Counted from the first letter of the stretch, positions 44,211 through 54,149 are shown. The stretch: DNA of 64,000 bases from RPQJ01 sp963707145 (GCA_963707145.1 CAVPOQ010000008.1:558001-622000), one strand, 5' to 3'. Translations and numbers: made by a program. Notes: generated by a model from the sequence alone, not told the origin.

Positions 44211-46404
44211 ATGACCGCTGCTTCGTCGTACACCATCAACCGCCGCGAGGGCCCGCGCTCGGCGGGACGGCCGCGATCCCGGGCCGCATTCGCGGCACTG
44301 GCCGCGCTCGCGGGCCTCGCCTGGCAGACAGCGTTGGGCCAGGCCGGCACGCGGCTCGAGAAGGTCGAACTGCAGCCCCAGCCGGGCGAGCAGCTCGAGG
44401 TCCGGCTGGTGCTCGACGGCCCCGCCCCGCAGCCCCTGACCTTCACCATCGACAACCCCGCGCGCCTCGCCGTGGACCTGCCCGGGACCACGCTCGGGCT
44501 CGACTCGAGGCGCATCGATGTCAAGGCCGGCGGCGTGGACACGATCGTCGCGGCGGAGGCTTCGGGCCGCACGCGCCTGGTCTTCAACCTCGACCAGCTG
44601 CAGCCATACCAGACGCGGGTCTCCGGCAACATGGTGATCGTGACGCTCGGCCGCGGCTCGTCGGCCGGTGCATCGGCCCCGGTGGCCGCCGGCGTTGCGT
44701 CGCCGGTCGCCGCGCCTGCCGGCCTCGCCATCGAGAAGGTGGACTTCCGCCGCGGTGCCGACGGCGCCGGGCGCATCGTCGTGCGGACCAGCGATGCGCA
44801 CGTGCAGGCGAGCCTCAAGCAGGAAGGCGGGCGCATCGTCGTCGAGTTCCCCCGCACCAGCGTCGCGCCGGGCCAGGCCCGCCGCTACGACGTGATGGAC
44901 TTCGCCACGCCGGTGAGTTCATTCGACCTGTCGGGCACCGCCTCGGGCGCGCGCATCGTCGTCGCGGCCACCGGCGACTACGAGCAGCTCGCCTACCAGA
45001 GCGACCGCGATTACGTGCTCGAGCTGCGACCGCGCGCGAAGGCGGCCGTCACCGCCGACCCCGGCAAGAGGGAATACAAGGGCGAGCGCCTCACGCTCAA
45101 CTTCCAGGACATCGAGACGCGCGCGGTGCTGCAGCTGCTCGCCGAGACCAGCGGCCAGAACATCGTGGTGAGCGACTCGGTGCAGGGCAACGTCACGCTG
45201 CGCCTGCAGAACGTTCCCTGGGACCAGGCGCTCGACATCGTGCTGCGCACCAAGGGCCTCGACAAGCGCCAGGAGGGCAACGTCGTGTACGTCGCGCCGT
45301 CGGAGGAACTGGCGGCCCGCGAACGCCAGCTGCTCGAGTCGCAGAAGGCGCTCGTGGAGCTTGCGCCGCTGCGCAGCGAGTACCTGCAGGTCAACTACGC
45401 GAAGGCCTCGGACCTCGCGGGCCTGATCCGCACGCAGGGCAAGTCCTCGCTGCTGTCCGATCGCGGCAGCGTGTCGGTGGACGACCGCACCAACACCCTG
45501 CTGCTGCAGGACACCGCCGACCGGCTCGCGGACATCCGCCGGCTGGTCTCGACGCTCGACATTCCGGTCAGGCAGGTGCTGATCGAGGCGCGCATCGTCA
45601 TCGTCAACGACGACTTCAGCCGCCAGCTCGGCGTGCGCTTCGGTGGTGCCTTCGTCGGCAACTACGGCAGCAACGACGGCCTGATGTGGCTCGGCTCGCA
45701 GGGTCTCAACTCGACCGACGGCGACCGCGGGCCCATCATCAGCCCGAACGGCCCGGGTGGCGTCGGCATCGACGGCAACCAGGTCGCGACCTCACCGGTG
45801 CCCGACCGCTACCTCGTGAACCTGCCGATCGTCAACCCGGCCATGCGCCTGGCGATGACGCTGCTCGACAGCGACTACGTCGTGGACCTCGAGATCACGG
45901 CGGCCCAGAACGAGGGCCGCGGCGAGGTGGTCTCGGCGCCGCGCGTCATCACGGCCAACGGCAAGGAGGCGATCATCGAGCAGGGCCAGGAGATTCCGTA
46001 CCAGGAGTCGGCCTCGAGCGGTGCGACCACCACGCAGTTCAAGAAGGCGGTGCTGTCGCTCAAGGTCACGCCGCAGATCACGCCGGACGACCGCATCCTG
46101 CTCGACCTGACGGTCAACAAGGACAGCGTCGGGCAAGAACGTGCCGAGCGCCACCGGCGGCTTCGTGCCGAGCATCGACACCCGCGAGATCACCACCCAG
46201 GTCCTCGTCAACGACGGCCAGACCGTCGTGCTCGGCGGCATCCTCGAGACCGAGCGCCGCGAGACGGTCAACAAGGTGCCGTTCCTCGGCGACATCCCGG
46301 GCCTCGGTGTCCTGTTCCGCAGCAAGTCCAAGACCGACAACAAGGACGAGCTGCTGATCTTCGTGACCCCGAAGATCCTGCGCGAGGGCGCCGAGATCTA
46401 CTGA
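44211..46404 (+). pseudogene. pilQ: Type IV pilus secretin PilQ, frameshifted near the 3' end
   Basis: PilQ forms the outer-membrane pore for the pilus. The first part reads from 44211: a signal peptide region, AMIN domains, STN/N0 and N1 domains (ERLTLNFQDIETRAVLQLLAE), and the secretin domain start (VLIEARIVIVNDDFSRQLGVRFGG, GRGEVVSAPRVITANGKEA). Near 46128-46136 the frame shifts. NVPSATGGFVPSIDTREITTQVLVNDGQTVVLGGI and FLGDIPGLGVLFRSK then continue in the next frame to 46404. One extra G in a GGG run explains it; the reconstructed protein is about 730 residues. Confidence 0.9.
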
Positions 46405-46431
46405 CGTCCCGCCGCGCGGGTGCGAGAATCG

Positions 46432-46464
46432 ACGGCCGCAGCGACCCTGCGGCCGTTTTCTTTT
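46432..46464 (+). terminator. Intrinsic terminator after pilQ
   Basis: A 10-bp perfect stem (ACGGCCGCAG / CTGCGGCCGT) with a five-base loop is followed by TTTCTTTT. It lies between pilQ and aroK and ends only about ten bases before the aroK start codon, so aroK must rely on read-through or on a promoter upstream of the hairpin. Confidence 0.85.
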
Positions 46465-46473
46465 CACCCTGGA

Positions 46474-47001
46474 ATGCTGGACGCCGGCAACATCTTCCTC
46501 GTCGGGCCGATGGGTTCGGGCAAGAGCGCGGTGGGGCGCCGGCTCGCCGGGCGGCTGGGCCTCGAGTTCGTCGACAGCGATGCCGAGATCGAGTCGCGCA
46601 CGGGCGTGGACATCCCCTATATCTTCGAGCGCGAGGGCGAGACGGGCTTCCGCGAGCGCGAGCGCGAGGTGCTCGAGGCGCTGACGCAGCGCGAGGGCGT
46701 GCTGGTCGCGACCGGCGGCGGCGCGATCCTCGATCCGGACAACCGCCAGTGGCTGCGCAGCCGCGGCTGCGTCGTGTACCTTCGGGCCTCGGTGGGGCAG
46801 CAGCTCGCCCGCACGCGGCGCGGCGACCAGCGGCCGCTGCTGCGCAATCCCGATCCGCGCGGCACGCTCGAGCGCCTGATGGAGCAGCGCGCGCCACTGT
46901 ACGAGGAGGTGGCCGACCTGACGGTGGAAACGGACGGCCGGCGCGTCGCGGCGGTGGTCGAGGAGATCGCCGGGCGGCTGGCGGCGGCGAGAGGAGCATG
47001 A
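46474..47001 (+). CDS. aroK: Shikimate kinase
   Basis: It phosphorylates shikimate in aromatic amino acid synthesis. The 175-residue protein has the P-loop GPMGSGKS at 11-18, DSDAEIESRTGVDIPYIFEREGETGFREREREVL (shikimate-binding DxD and GE-x-GFR) and ATGGGAIL. ATG at 46474 (MLDAGNIFLVG) matches the family N-terminus; the ribosome site is weak (TGGA). Classical pilQ-aroK-aroB order. Confidence 0.96.
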   Translation: MLDAGNIFLVGPMGSGKSAVGRRLAGRLGLEFVDSDAEIESRTGVDIPYIFEREGETGFREREREVLEALTQREGVLVATGGGAILDPDNRQWLRSRGCVVYLRASVGQQLARTRRGDQRPLLRNPDPRGTLERLMEQRAPLYEEVADLTVETDGRRVAAVVEEIAGRLAAARGA

Positions 47002-48086
47002 TGGAGCGCCTGCACATCGAACTCGGCGAGCGGAGCTACCCGATCCTGATCGGCCCGGGCCTGCTCGACGACGCCGCGCTGCTCGACGAGGCGGTCGCGG
47101 CGCGCGACGTGCTGGTCGTGACCAACGCGACCGTGGCGCCGCTGTACCTCGAGCGGCTGGTGCGCGCGCTGGCCGGTCGCCGCGCGGCTTCCCTCGTGCT
47201 GCCGGACGGCGAGCGCTACAAGACGCTCGACACCGTGGCCCACGTGCTCGACGCGCTGGTCGAGCGGCGCATGAACCGCGACGCCTGCGTCGTCGCGCTC
47301 GGCGGCGGCGTGATCGGCGATCTCGCCGGCTTCGCCGCGGCCTGCTACCAGCGCGGCGTCGACTTCGTGCAGGTGCCGACCACGCTGCTCGCACAGGTGG
47401 ATTCCTCGGTCGGCGGCAAGACCGGCGTCAACCATCCAGGCGGCAAGAACCTGATCGGCGCCTTCCACCAGCCGCGCGCGGTGGTGTCCGACACCGGCAC
47501 GCTCGCCACGCTGCCGCGGCGCGAGCTGCGCGCGGGTCTTGCCGAGGTGATCAAGTACGGTCTGGTCGCCGACCGCGAATTCCTCGACTGGATCGAGGCC
47601 CATCTCGAGGCGTTGCTCGCCCTCGATGCAGCCGCGCTCGCCCACGCGATCCGCCGCTGCTGCGAGATCAAGGCAGAGATCGTCGCGGAGGACGAGCGCG
47701 AGCATGGCCGGCGTGCGTTGCTGAACCTCGGCCACACGTTCGGCCACGCGATCGAAGCTGCAACGGGTTACGGCGAGTGGCTGCACGGCGAGGCGGTCGG
47801 CGCGGGCATGCTGATGGCCGCGGACCTTTCGCGCCGGCTGGGCTGGCTCGACGCCGCGGACCTCGTGCGCGTGCGCACGCTGCTCGCGCGTGCCGGGCTG
47901 CCGGTCGAGGCGCCGCCGATCGGCGCCGTGCGTGCGCTCGAGCTCATGGCGATGGACAAGAAGGTGCTCGCGGGGCGCATCCGCCTGGTGCTGATGCGCC
48001 GGCTCGGCGAGGGCGTGGTGAGCGGCGACTACCCGTCCGACGCGCTCGCCGGCACGCTGGCGGCGCACTTCGGGAGCGCGGCATGA
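47001..48086 (+). CDS. aroB: 3-dehydroquinate synthase
   Basis: AroB cyclises DAHP to 3-dehydroquinate using NAD and zinc. The 361-residue protein has LGERSYPILIG, LPDGERYKTLDT, ALGGGVIGDLAGFAA, TTLLAQVDSSVGGKTGVNHPGGKN and the zinc region RALLNLGHTFGHAIEA with the downstream HGEAV. Of two consecutive ATGs (46998 and 47001), the second gives better spacing to GGAG and the usual MERL start. The stop overlaps dgt (ATGA). Confidence 0.97.
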   Translation: MERLHIELGERSYPILIGPGLLDDAALLDEAVAARDVLVVTNATVAPLYLERLVRALAGRRAASLVLPDGERYKTLDTVAHVLDALVERRMNRDACVVALGGGVIGDLAGFAAACYQRGVDFVQVPTTLLAQVDSSVGGKTGVNHPGGKNLIGAFHQPRAVVSDTGTLATLPRRELRAGLAEVIKYGLVADREFLDWIEAHLEALLALDAAALAHAIRRCCEIKAEIVAEDEREHGRRALLNLGHTFGHAIEAATGYGEWLHGEAVGAGMLMAADLSRRLGWLDAADLVRVRTLLARAGLPVEAPPIGAVRALELMAMDKKVLAGRIRLVLMRRLGEGVVSGDYPSDALAGTLAAHFGSAA

Positions 48087-49243
48087 ACGCCACGCCGGGC
48101 CTCGCGCCCCATGCGCAGCACGACTCGGCCTCGCGCGGCCGCCGCTTCCCGGAGCCCCCGCCGCGCCACCGCACCGAGTACCAGCGCGATCGCGACCGCA
48201 TCGTGCACTCCACCGCCTTCCGCCGCCTGGTCTACAAGACCCAGGTGTTCGTGAACCACGAGGGCGACCTCTACCGGACGCGGCTCACGCACTCCCTGGA
48301 GGTGGCGCAGATCGCGCGCAGCGTGGCGCGCGCGCTCGACCTCAACGAGCCGCTCGCCGAGGCGATCTGCCTCGCCCACGACCTCGGCCACACGCCGTTC
48401 GGGCACGCCGGGCAGGACGCGCTCAACGAGTGCATGCGCGAGTTCGGCGGCTTCGAGCACAACCTGCAGTCGCTGCGGGTCGTCGACGAGCTCGAGGAAC
48501 GCTACGCCGACTTTCCCGGTCTGAACCTCACCTTCGAGACGCGCGAGGGGATCCTCAAGCACTGCTCGGCGGCGAACGCCCGCCAGCTCGGCGAGCTGGG
48601 ACTGCGGTTCCTCGAGCGCCGCCAGCCCGCGCTCGAGGCGCAGCTCGCGAACCTCGCCGACGCGATCGCCTACAACAACCATGACGTCGACGACGGCATC
48701 CGCGCCGGGCTGATTACCGTCGAGGAACTGCGCAGCCTCGCGATCTTCCGCCGCCAGCACGACCTCGTGACCACACGCTACCCCGGCCTCGGCGCGCGGC
48801 GCCTCGTGCACGAGGTGGTGCGGCGCATGATCGACTACCTCGTGAACGACCTCGTGAACGCCTCCGCCGCGGCGATCGCCGCCGCGGCCCCGGCGAGCGC
48901 CGAGGAGGTGCGGGCGCGGTCGGCACCGCTGCTCACCTTCAGCGCCGAGGTGCTGGCCGAGCACCTCGAGCTCAAGCGCTACCTTCGCGACGGACTGTAC
49001 CGCCACTATCGAGTGCTGCGCATGACCACCAAGGCGCGGCGCGTGGTCCGCGAGCTGTTCGGTGCCCTGCTCGAGGACGTCGAGCTGCTGCCGACCGAGC
49101 ACCAGGAGGCGGCGCGACGGCTCGAGGCCGAGGCGGGACGCACCGGCCGGGCCCGCGCGGTCGCCGACTACATCGCCGGCATGACCGACCGCTACGCGAT
49201 CCTCGAGTACCAGCGCCTGTTCGACCCGTCCGAGCGGACCTGA
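48083..49243 (+). CDS. dgt: dGTP triphosphohydrolase-like HD protein
   Basis: The 386-residue HD-domain protein hydrolyses dNTPs to nucleosides and triphosphate. It has RTEYQRDRDRIVHSTAFRRLVYKTQVF, the metal histidine in RLTHSLEVAQIARS, CLAHDLGHTPFGHAGQ with the HD pair, and YNNHDVDDGIRAGL. It belongs to the shorter dGTPase type common outside enterics. Translationally coupled to aroB, the usual pilQ-aroKB-adjacent position in gammaproteobacteria. Confidence 0.95.
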   Translation: MNATPGLAPHAQHDSASRGRRFPEPPPRHRTEYQRDRDRIVHSTAFRRLVYKTQVFVNHEGDLYRTRLTHSLEVAQIARSVARALDLNEPLAEAICLAHDLGHTPFGHAGQDALNECMREFGGFEHNLQSLRVVDELEERYADFPGLNLTFETREGILKHCSAANARQLGELGLRFLERRQPALEAQLANLADAIAYNNHDVDDGIRAGLITVEELRSLAIFRRQHDLVTTRYPGLGARRLVHEVVRRMIDYLVNDLVNASAAAIAAAAPASAEEVRARSAPLLTFSAEVLAEHLELKRYLRDGLYRHYRVLRMTTKARRVVRELFGALLEDVELLPTEHQEAARRLEAEAGRTGRARAVADYIAGMTDRYAILEYQRLFDPSERT

Positions 49244-49354
49244 TCGGCGCCGGAAATCCGTCCCCCGGGGCCGCCCTCGGGACGCCTCCCGTCCGCGGCC
49301 GGGCGGCGCTCCTCGGGTATCATTGCGCGCCGCCTACCCCGCCGAGCCGAACCC

Positions 49355-50086
49355 ATGCCCGTCATTCCGAAGCCGATTCCCGCCCGCGAGCGCCTGATCT
49401 TCGCGCTGGACGTGTCCGACACCAGTGAGGCGCGCCGCCTCACCGACCGGCTCGGCGACTCCGTGCAGTTCTACAAGCTCGGCCTCGAGCTCTGCATGAC
49501 CGGCGGCTACTTCGAGCTGCTCGACTGGATGGTGGGCCGCGGCAAGAAGGTGTTCGTGGACCTCAAGTTCTTCGACGTGCCCGCGACGGTCGGCTCGGCC
49601 GTCAAGCAGCTGCGCAATCGCGGCGTGACCTTCACGACCGTGCACGGCAACCAGGCGATCATGGAAGCCGCCGCCGCCGCCAAGGGCGACGTGAAGGTGC
49701 TGGCGGTCACCGTCCTCACGAGCCTGGACCGCGGCGACCTCGACGACCTCGGCTTCGCCTGCGACGTCGAGCAGCTGGTGCTCTCGCGCGCGCGCCGCGC
49801 GCTCGAGGCGGGCTGCGACGGCGTCGTCTCCTCCGGCCTCGAGGCGCCGAAGCTGCGCGAGTTCATCGACCACCGGCTGCTGGTGGTGACGCCGGGCATC
49901 CGCCCGGTCGAGAACAAGCCCGTGGACGACCAGAAGCGCACCGTGGACGTGGCGCAGGCGTTCGCCAACGGCGCCGACTACATCGTGGTCGGACGGCCGA
50001 TCCGCGCCGCCGCCGATCCACGCGCTGCGGCCGAGGCGATCCAGCAGACGATCGCGGGCATCTTCGCGACGGAGGGCGCCGCTTGA
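49355..50086 (+). CDS. pyrF: Orotidine 5'-phosphate decarboxylase
   Basis: It makes UMP in pyrimidine synthesis. The 243-residue TIM barrel has LIFALDVSDTSEA, the catalytic KVFVDLKFFDVPATVG (DxKxxD-type charge network), FTTVHGN and the phosphate loop VVTPGIRP with YIVVGRPI. ATG at 49355. The upstream gap of 111 bases carries no gene; the stop overlaps hemE. Confidence 0.96.
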   Translation: MPVIPKPIPARERLIFALDVSDTSEARRLTDRLGDSVQFYKLGLELCMTGGYFELLDWMVGRGKKVFVDLKFFDVPATVGSAVKQLRNRGVTFTTVHGNQAIMEAAAAAKGDVKVLAVTVLTSLDRGDLDDLGFACDVEQLVLSRARRALEAGCDGVVSSGLEAPKLREFIDHRLLVVTPGIRPVENKPVDDQKRTVDVAQAFANGADYIVVGRPIRAAADPRAAAEAIQQTIAGIFATEGAA

Positions 50087-51150
50087 GCGCGCCGCTCGCG
50101 AACGACCTGCTGCTGCGCGCGCTGCTGCGCCAGCCCGTGCCGCGCACGCCGCTGTGGATGATGCGCCAGGCGGGCCGCTACCTGCCCGAGTACCGCGCCA
50201 CGCGCGCGAAGGCCGGCAGCTTCCTGAAGCTCTGCATGAACCCCGAACTGGCCTGCGAGGTCACGCTGCAGCCGCTCGAGCGCTACCGTCTCGACGCGGC
50301 GATCCTGTTCTCCGACATCCTCACGATTCCCCACGCCATGAACGTCGGCCTCGAGTTCGAGGCAGGCGAGGGTCCGAAGATCGCGCGCCCGGTGCGCACG
50401 CCGGCCGACATCGACCGCCTGCCGGTCCCCGACCCCGAGGGCGAGCTGCGCTACGTCATGGACGCCGTGCGGCTGATCCGCCGCGAACTCCGGGGCCGCG
50501 TACCGCTGATCGGCTTCGCCGGCAGTCCCTGGACCGTGGGCACGTACATGGTCGAGGGCGGCGGCAGCAAGAACTTCCAGCACATCAAGGGCATGCTCTA
50601 CGGCGCGCCGAGCGAGCTGCACCGGCTGCTCGAGGTCATCACACGCGCCACGCTCGCCTATCTCAACGCGCAGGTCGCCGCGGGCGCGCAGGCCGTGATG
50701 GTGTTCGACACCTGGGGCGGCGCGCTGACGCCGGCGGACTACCGCGAGTTCTCGCTGCGCTACATGCAGCAGATCGTCGACGGCGTGACACGCGAGAGCG
50801 AGGGGCGCCGCGTGCCGGTGATCCTGTTCACCAAGGGCGGCGGGCAGTGGCTCGCCGACATGGCCGCGACCGGCTGCGACGCGCTCGGCGTGGACTGGAC
50901 CACCGACCTCGCCGACGCGCGCCGCGCGGTCGGCGACCGCGTCGCGCTGCAGGGCAACCTCGACCCGAGCGTGCTCTACGCGCCGCCCGCGGAGATCCGG
51001 GCGCAGGTGGCCAAGGTGCTCGCGAGCTACGGCCGCGGCCACGGCCACGTCTTCAACCTCGGCCACGGCATCCATCCCGACGTGCCGCCGGAGCACGCGC
51101 TGGCGATGGTCGAGGCCGTGCACGAACTCTCCCCCCAGTACCACGGGTAG
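50083..51150 (+). CDS. hemE: Uroporphyrinogen decarboxylase
   Basis: HemE converts uroporphyrinogen III to coproporphyrinogen III in heme synthesis, which supplies the oxidase of this genome. The 355-residue protein has PLWMMRQAGRYLPEYRATRAKAG, AAILFSDILTIPHAM, GFAGSPWTVGTYMVEG, VFDTWGGALT and HVFNLGHGIHPDVPPEH. A TTG start at 50083 overlaps the pyrF stop (TTGA). It gives the family-like N-terminus ANDLLLRALLRQP, and no ATG fits. Confidence 0.96.
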   Translation: MSAPLANDLLLRALLRQPVPRTPLWMMRQAGRYLPEYRATRAKAGSFLKLCMNPELACEVTLQPLERYRLDAAILFSDILTIPHAMNVGLEFEAGEGPKIARPVRTPADIDRLPVPDPEGELRYVMDAVRLIRRELRGRVPLIGFAGSPWTVGTYMVEGGGSKNFQHIKGMLYGAPSELHRLLEVITRATLAYLNAQVAAGAQAVMVFDTWGGALTPADYREFSLRYMQQIVDGVTRESEGRRVPVILFTKGGGQWLADMAATGCDALGVDWTTDLADARRAVGDRVALQGNLDPSVLYAPPAEIRAQVAKVLASYGRGHGHVFNLGHGIHPDVPPEHALAMVEAVHELSPQYHG

Positions 51151-51155
51151 CCACC

Positions 51156-51746
51156 ATGGACATCGGCAAGATCGGCATCGGCGAGGACCCGCCGCGCGAC
51201 GTGAACGTCCTGATCGAGATCCCGCAGGGCGGCGTGCCCGTGAAGTACGAGCTCGACAAGGAGTCGGGCGCGCTGCGCGTGGACCGGTTCCTGAACACCG
51301 CGATGTTCTATCCCGGCAACTACGGCTTCATCCCGCACACGCTGTCGGGCGACGGTGACCCGGTCGACGTCATCGTCGTCGTGCCGAGCCCGGTGGTGGC
51401 GGGCGCCATCGTGCGCGTCCGCCCGGTGGGCGCGCTGCTGATGAAGGACGAGGCCGGCGACGACGAGAAGGTGATCGCCGTCCCGGTGGACAAGCTGCAC
51501 CCGTTCTACGAGGGCGTGAAGTCCTACAAGGATCTGCCGGTGACGCTCACCGAGCAGATCGCGCACTTCTTCCAGCACTACAAGGACCTGGAGAAGGGCA
51601 AGTGGGTGACGATCGTCAACTGGGTCGGCACCGAGCGCGCGGAGAAGATGATCGTCGAAGGGATCCGTCGCGCGGCCCGCGCCGGCGACGACGTCGCAGC
51701 CCACCACGTGGCTGGCGGCGCGCTGAAGGGCCGCGGCCGGAAGTAG
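51156..51746 (+). CDS. ppa: Inorganic pyrophosphatase
   Basis: This soluble family I pyrophosphatase removes PPi made in biosynthesis. The 196-residue protein has the signature DGDPVDVIVV with the metal aspartates, VKYELDKESGALRVDRFL, YPGNYGFIPHTLSGDG, and the C-terminal HFFQHYKDLEKGKWV. Starts five bases after hemE. Its stop is three bases from the stop of fadD on the other strand. Confidence 0.97.
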   Translation: MDIGKIGIGEDPPRDVNVLIEIPQGGVPVKYELDKESGALRVDRFLNTAMFYPGNYGFIPHTLSGDGDPVDVIVVVPSPVVAGAIVRVRPVGALLMKDEAGDDEKVIAVPVDKLHPFYEGVKSYKDLPVTLTEQIAHFFQHYKDLEKGKWVTIVNWVGTERAEKMIVEGIRRAARAGDDVAAHHVAGGALKGRGRK

Positions 51747-51749
51747 CGT

Positions 51750-53429
51750 CTACTTCGCCTTCAGCTGGTCCTTGAGCTCGCGGCGCAGGATCTTGCCGAC
51801 GTTGGTCTTCGGCAGCTCGTCGCGGAAGTGGACGCGCTTCGGCACCTTGTAGCCGGTCAGTTCCTTGCGGCAATGCTCGATCACCGCGTCCTCGGTCAGC
51901 GTCGGGTCCTTCCTCACCACGAACAGCGCCACCACCTCGCCGGCCCGTTCATCGGGTTGCGCGACGGCCGCCGCCTCGAGCACGCCGGGGTGCGTCACGG
52001 CCACGCCCTCGACCTCGTTCGGGTACACGTTGAAGCCCGACACCAGGATCATGTCCTTCTTGCGATCCTCGATGAACACGTAGCCGTTTTCGTCCATGTA
52101 GCCGATGTCGCCGGTGCGCAGCACGTGCCCCTCGAGCATCACCTTCTCGGTCTCGTCGGGGCGGTTCCAGTAGCCGCGCATCACCTGCGGGCCCTCGACG
52201 CAGATCTCGCCCGACTGCCGGATCGGCAGCACCTTGCCGTCGTCGTCGCGGATCGTGACCACGGTCGAGGAGATCGGCAGGCCGATCGAGCCGGTGAACT
52301 CCGGCTCGTCGAAGCGGTTGATGCACGCCGCAGGCGAGGTCTCGGTGAGGCCCCAGGCCTGGGTGAGCGTGTTGCCGGTCGCCTGCTTCCAGCGCTCGGC
52401 CACCGCGCGCTGCACGGCCATGCCGCCGCCCAGGCTCACCTTGAGCGCGCTGAAGTCGAGCCTGTCGAACCCCGGCGTGTTGAGCAGCGCGTTGAACAGC
52501 GTGTTGACGCCGCTGAAGAACGTGAAGCGGTACTTCGAGAGCTCCTTGACGAAGCCCTGGAAGTCGCGCGGGTTGGCGATCAGCACGTTCTGTGCGCCGA
52601 GCCTCATGAACAGCAGGCAGTTCGCCGTGAGCGAGAAGATGTGATACAGGGGCAGCGCGGTGATCAGCACCATCTGGCCGCTCGCCTCGCGCAGCGACGG
52701 CCCCATCCAGGCTTCCGACTGCAGCACGTTCGAGACCATGTTGCGGTGGGTGAGCACCGCGCCCTTCGAGACGCCGGTGGTGCCGCCCGTGTACTGCAGA
52801 AAGGCGATGTCCTCGTGGCCGAGCGAGACGGGCTCGAGGTTCTCGTACTTGCCCTTGCTCATCGCCTCCGCGAAGCTCACCGACTCCGGCAGCGAGTACG
52901 CAGGCACCTGCTTCTTCACGTGCCGCAGCACGAAATTCACCAGCAGCGACTTCGGGAACGCGAGCAGGTCGCCGACGCCGGTGACGATCACCGTCTCCAC
53001 GCCGGTGTCCTCGAGCACCTGCTCGAGCGTGGGCGCGAAGTTCTCGAGGATCAGGATCGCCTTCGCGCCGGAGTCCTTGAGCTGGTGCTCGAGCTCGCGC
53101 GGCGTGTAGAGCGGGTTGGTGTTCACCACGGTGAGGCCGGCGCGGAAGGCCGCGGCGATCGCTACCGGGTACTGCAGGATGTTCGGCAGCATGATGGCGA
53201 TGCGATCGCCCTTCCTGAGGCCCGCCACTTGCTGCAGGTAGGCCGCGAACTGGCGGCTCAGGCGGTCGAGGTCGCCGTAGGTGAGCGACCGATCCATCAT
53301 CGTGTAGGCCGGCCGGTCGGCGAACTTCTCGAAGCTGCGCGCGATCAGCGCCTGCAGCGAGGCGATCTCGTCGGGATTGATTTCGGCCGGCACGCCAGCC
53401 GGGTAGTTCCTGAGCCAGATCCTGTCCAT
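51750..53429 (-). CDS. fadD: Long-chain fatty acid-CoA ligase
   Basis: It activates fatty acids to acyl-CoA with ATP, feeding beta-oxidation and, here plausibly, the nearby acyl-CoA reductase and wax synthase. The 559-residue protein begins MDRIWLRNYPAGVPAEINPDE. It contains the AMP-binding motif YTGGTTGVSKGAVLTHRN, WGLTETSP, the FACS region TGDIGYMDENGYVFIEDRKKDMILVSGFNVYPNEVE and the C-terminal LPKTNVGKILRREL. ATG at 53429; convergent with ppa. Confidence 0.96.
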   Translation of the reverse strand: MDRIWLRNYPAGVPAEINPDEIASLQALIARSFEKFADRPAYTMMDRSLTYGDLDRLSRQFAAYLQQVAGLRKGDRIAIMLPNILQYPVAIAAAFRAGLTVVNTNPLYTPRELEHQLKDSGAKAILILENFAPTLEQVLEDTGVETVIVTGVGDLLAFPKSLLVNFVLRHVKKQVPAYSLPESVSFAEAMSKGKYENLEPVSLGHEDIAFLQYTGGTTGVSKGAVLTHRNMVSNVLQSEAWMGPSLREASGQMVLITALPLYHIFSLTANCLLFMRLGAQNVLIANPRDFQGFVKELSKYRFTFFSGVNTLFNALLNTPGFDRLDFSALKVSLGGGMAVQRAVAERWKQATGNTLTQAWGLTETSPAACINRFDEPEFTGSIGLPISSTVVTIRDDDGKVLPIRQSGEICVEGPQVMRGYWNRPDETEKVMLEGHVLRTGDIGYMDENGYVFIEDRKKDMILVSGFNVYPNEVEGVAVTHPGVLEAAAVAQPDERAGEVVALFVVRKDPTLTEDAVIEHCRKELTGYKVPKRVHFRDELPKTNVGKILRRELKDQLKAK

Positions 53430-53522
53430 TGCGAGCGACCCCCGGTCACCCGGGCGTCGCGGGAAGGTCCGCGGCGTGTCCCCGGGTGAACCCGACATGT
53501 ATAGCAGTGGCGCGGCCGCTTT

Positions 53523-54149
53523 TCACCGTTCCAGCAGCGGCTGGAGCCTGGGCCACACCATCTCGAGCAGTTTCGGCTGCGCCGCGGCGTTCGGGTGGAG
53601 CCCGTCGTCCTGCATCAGCGAATCGTCGAGCGCGATGCCGTCGAGGAAGAACGGCACCAGCGGCAGCCGGTGCACGCGGGCGAGGTCGGCGTAGAGTTTC
53701 TCGAACGCCCCGGCGTAGGCAGGGCCGTAGTTCGGCGGGATGCGCATGCCGACCAGCAGCACCTTCGCCCCGGCCGCGCGCGACAGCCGGATCAGCGACT
53801 CGAAGTTCGCGCGCACGTCGGCGATCGGCAGCCCGCGCAGGCCGTCGTTGCCGCCGAGCTCGATGATCACCACCGCGGGCCGGTGCCGCTCGAGCGCACG
53901 CGGCAGGCGCGCCAGCGCGCCGCCGGTGGTTTCGCCGCTCGAACTGGCGTTGACCACCCGCTGTCCGTACCCTTCCGCCTTCAGGCGGCCCTGCAGCAGG
54001 GACACCCAGCCCTGCTCGACGCGGATCCCGTAGGCCGCGCTCAGGCTGTCGCCCAGCACCAGGATCGCCGGAGACTCCACGGGCGCCGCCCGCGCGAATA
54101 GCGCTGGGCACAGCAGCAGGACTGCGAGGAAGACGAAGCGGATGGACAC
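53523..54149 (-). CDS. tesA: Arylesterase / thioesterase I (SGNH hydrolase)
   Basis: This periplasmic SGNH hydrolase has thioesterase, arylesterase and lysophospholipase activities in its family. The 208-residue protein has a signal peptide (FVFLAVLLLCPALFARAAP), the nucleophile block LVLGDSLSAAYG, ELGGNDGLRG and the catalytic DDGLHPN. The best start is GTG at 54149, which overlaps the divergent ABC ATPase start by eight bases. The tesA/ybbA divergent pair is standard in gammaproteobacteria. Confidence 0.94.
   Translation of the reverse strand: MSIRFVFLAVLLLCPALFARAAPVESPAILVLGDSLSAAYGIRVEQGWVSLLQGRLKAEGYGQRVVNASSSGETTGGALARLPRALERHRPAVVIIELGGNDGLRGLPIADVRANFESLIRLSRAAGAKVLLVGMRIPPNYGPAYAGAFEKLYADLARVHRLPLVPFFLDGIALDDSLMQDDGLHPNAAAQPKLLEMVWPRLQPLLER

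Noticed and set aside
51740..51756. Hairpin GAAGTAG-CGT-CTACTTC between ppa and fadD as terminator
   Set aside because: A 7-bp stem with a three-base loop and no T-run. It arises because both genes end in a lysine codon followed by TAG on opposite strands.
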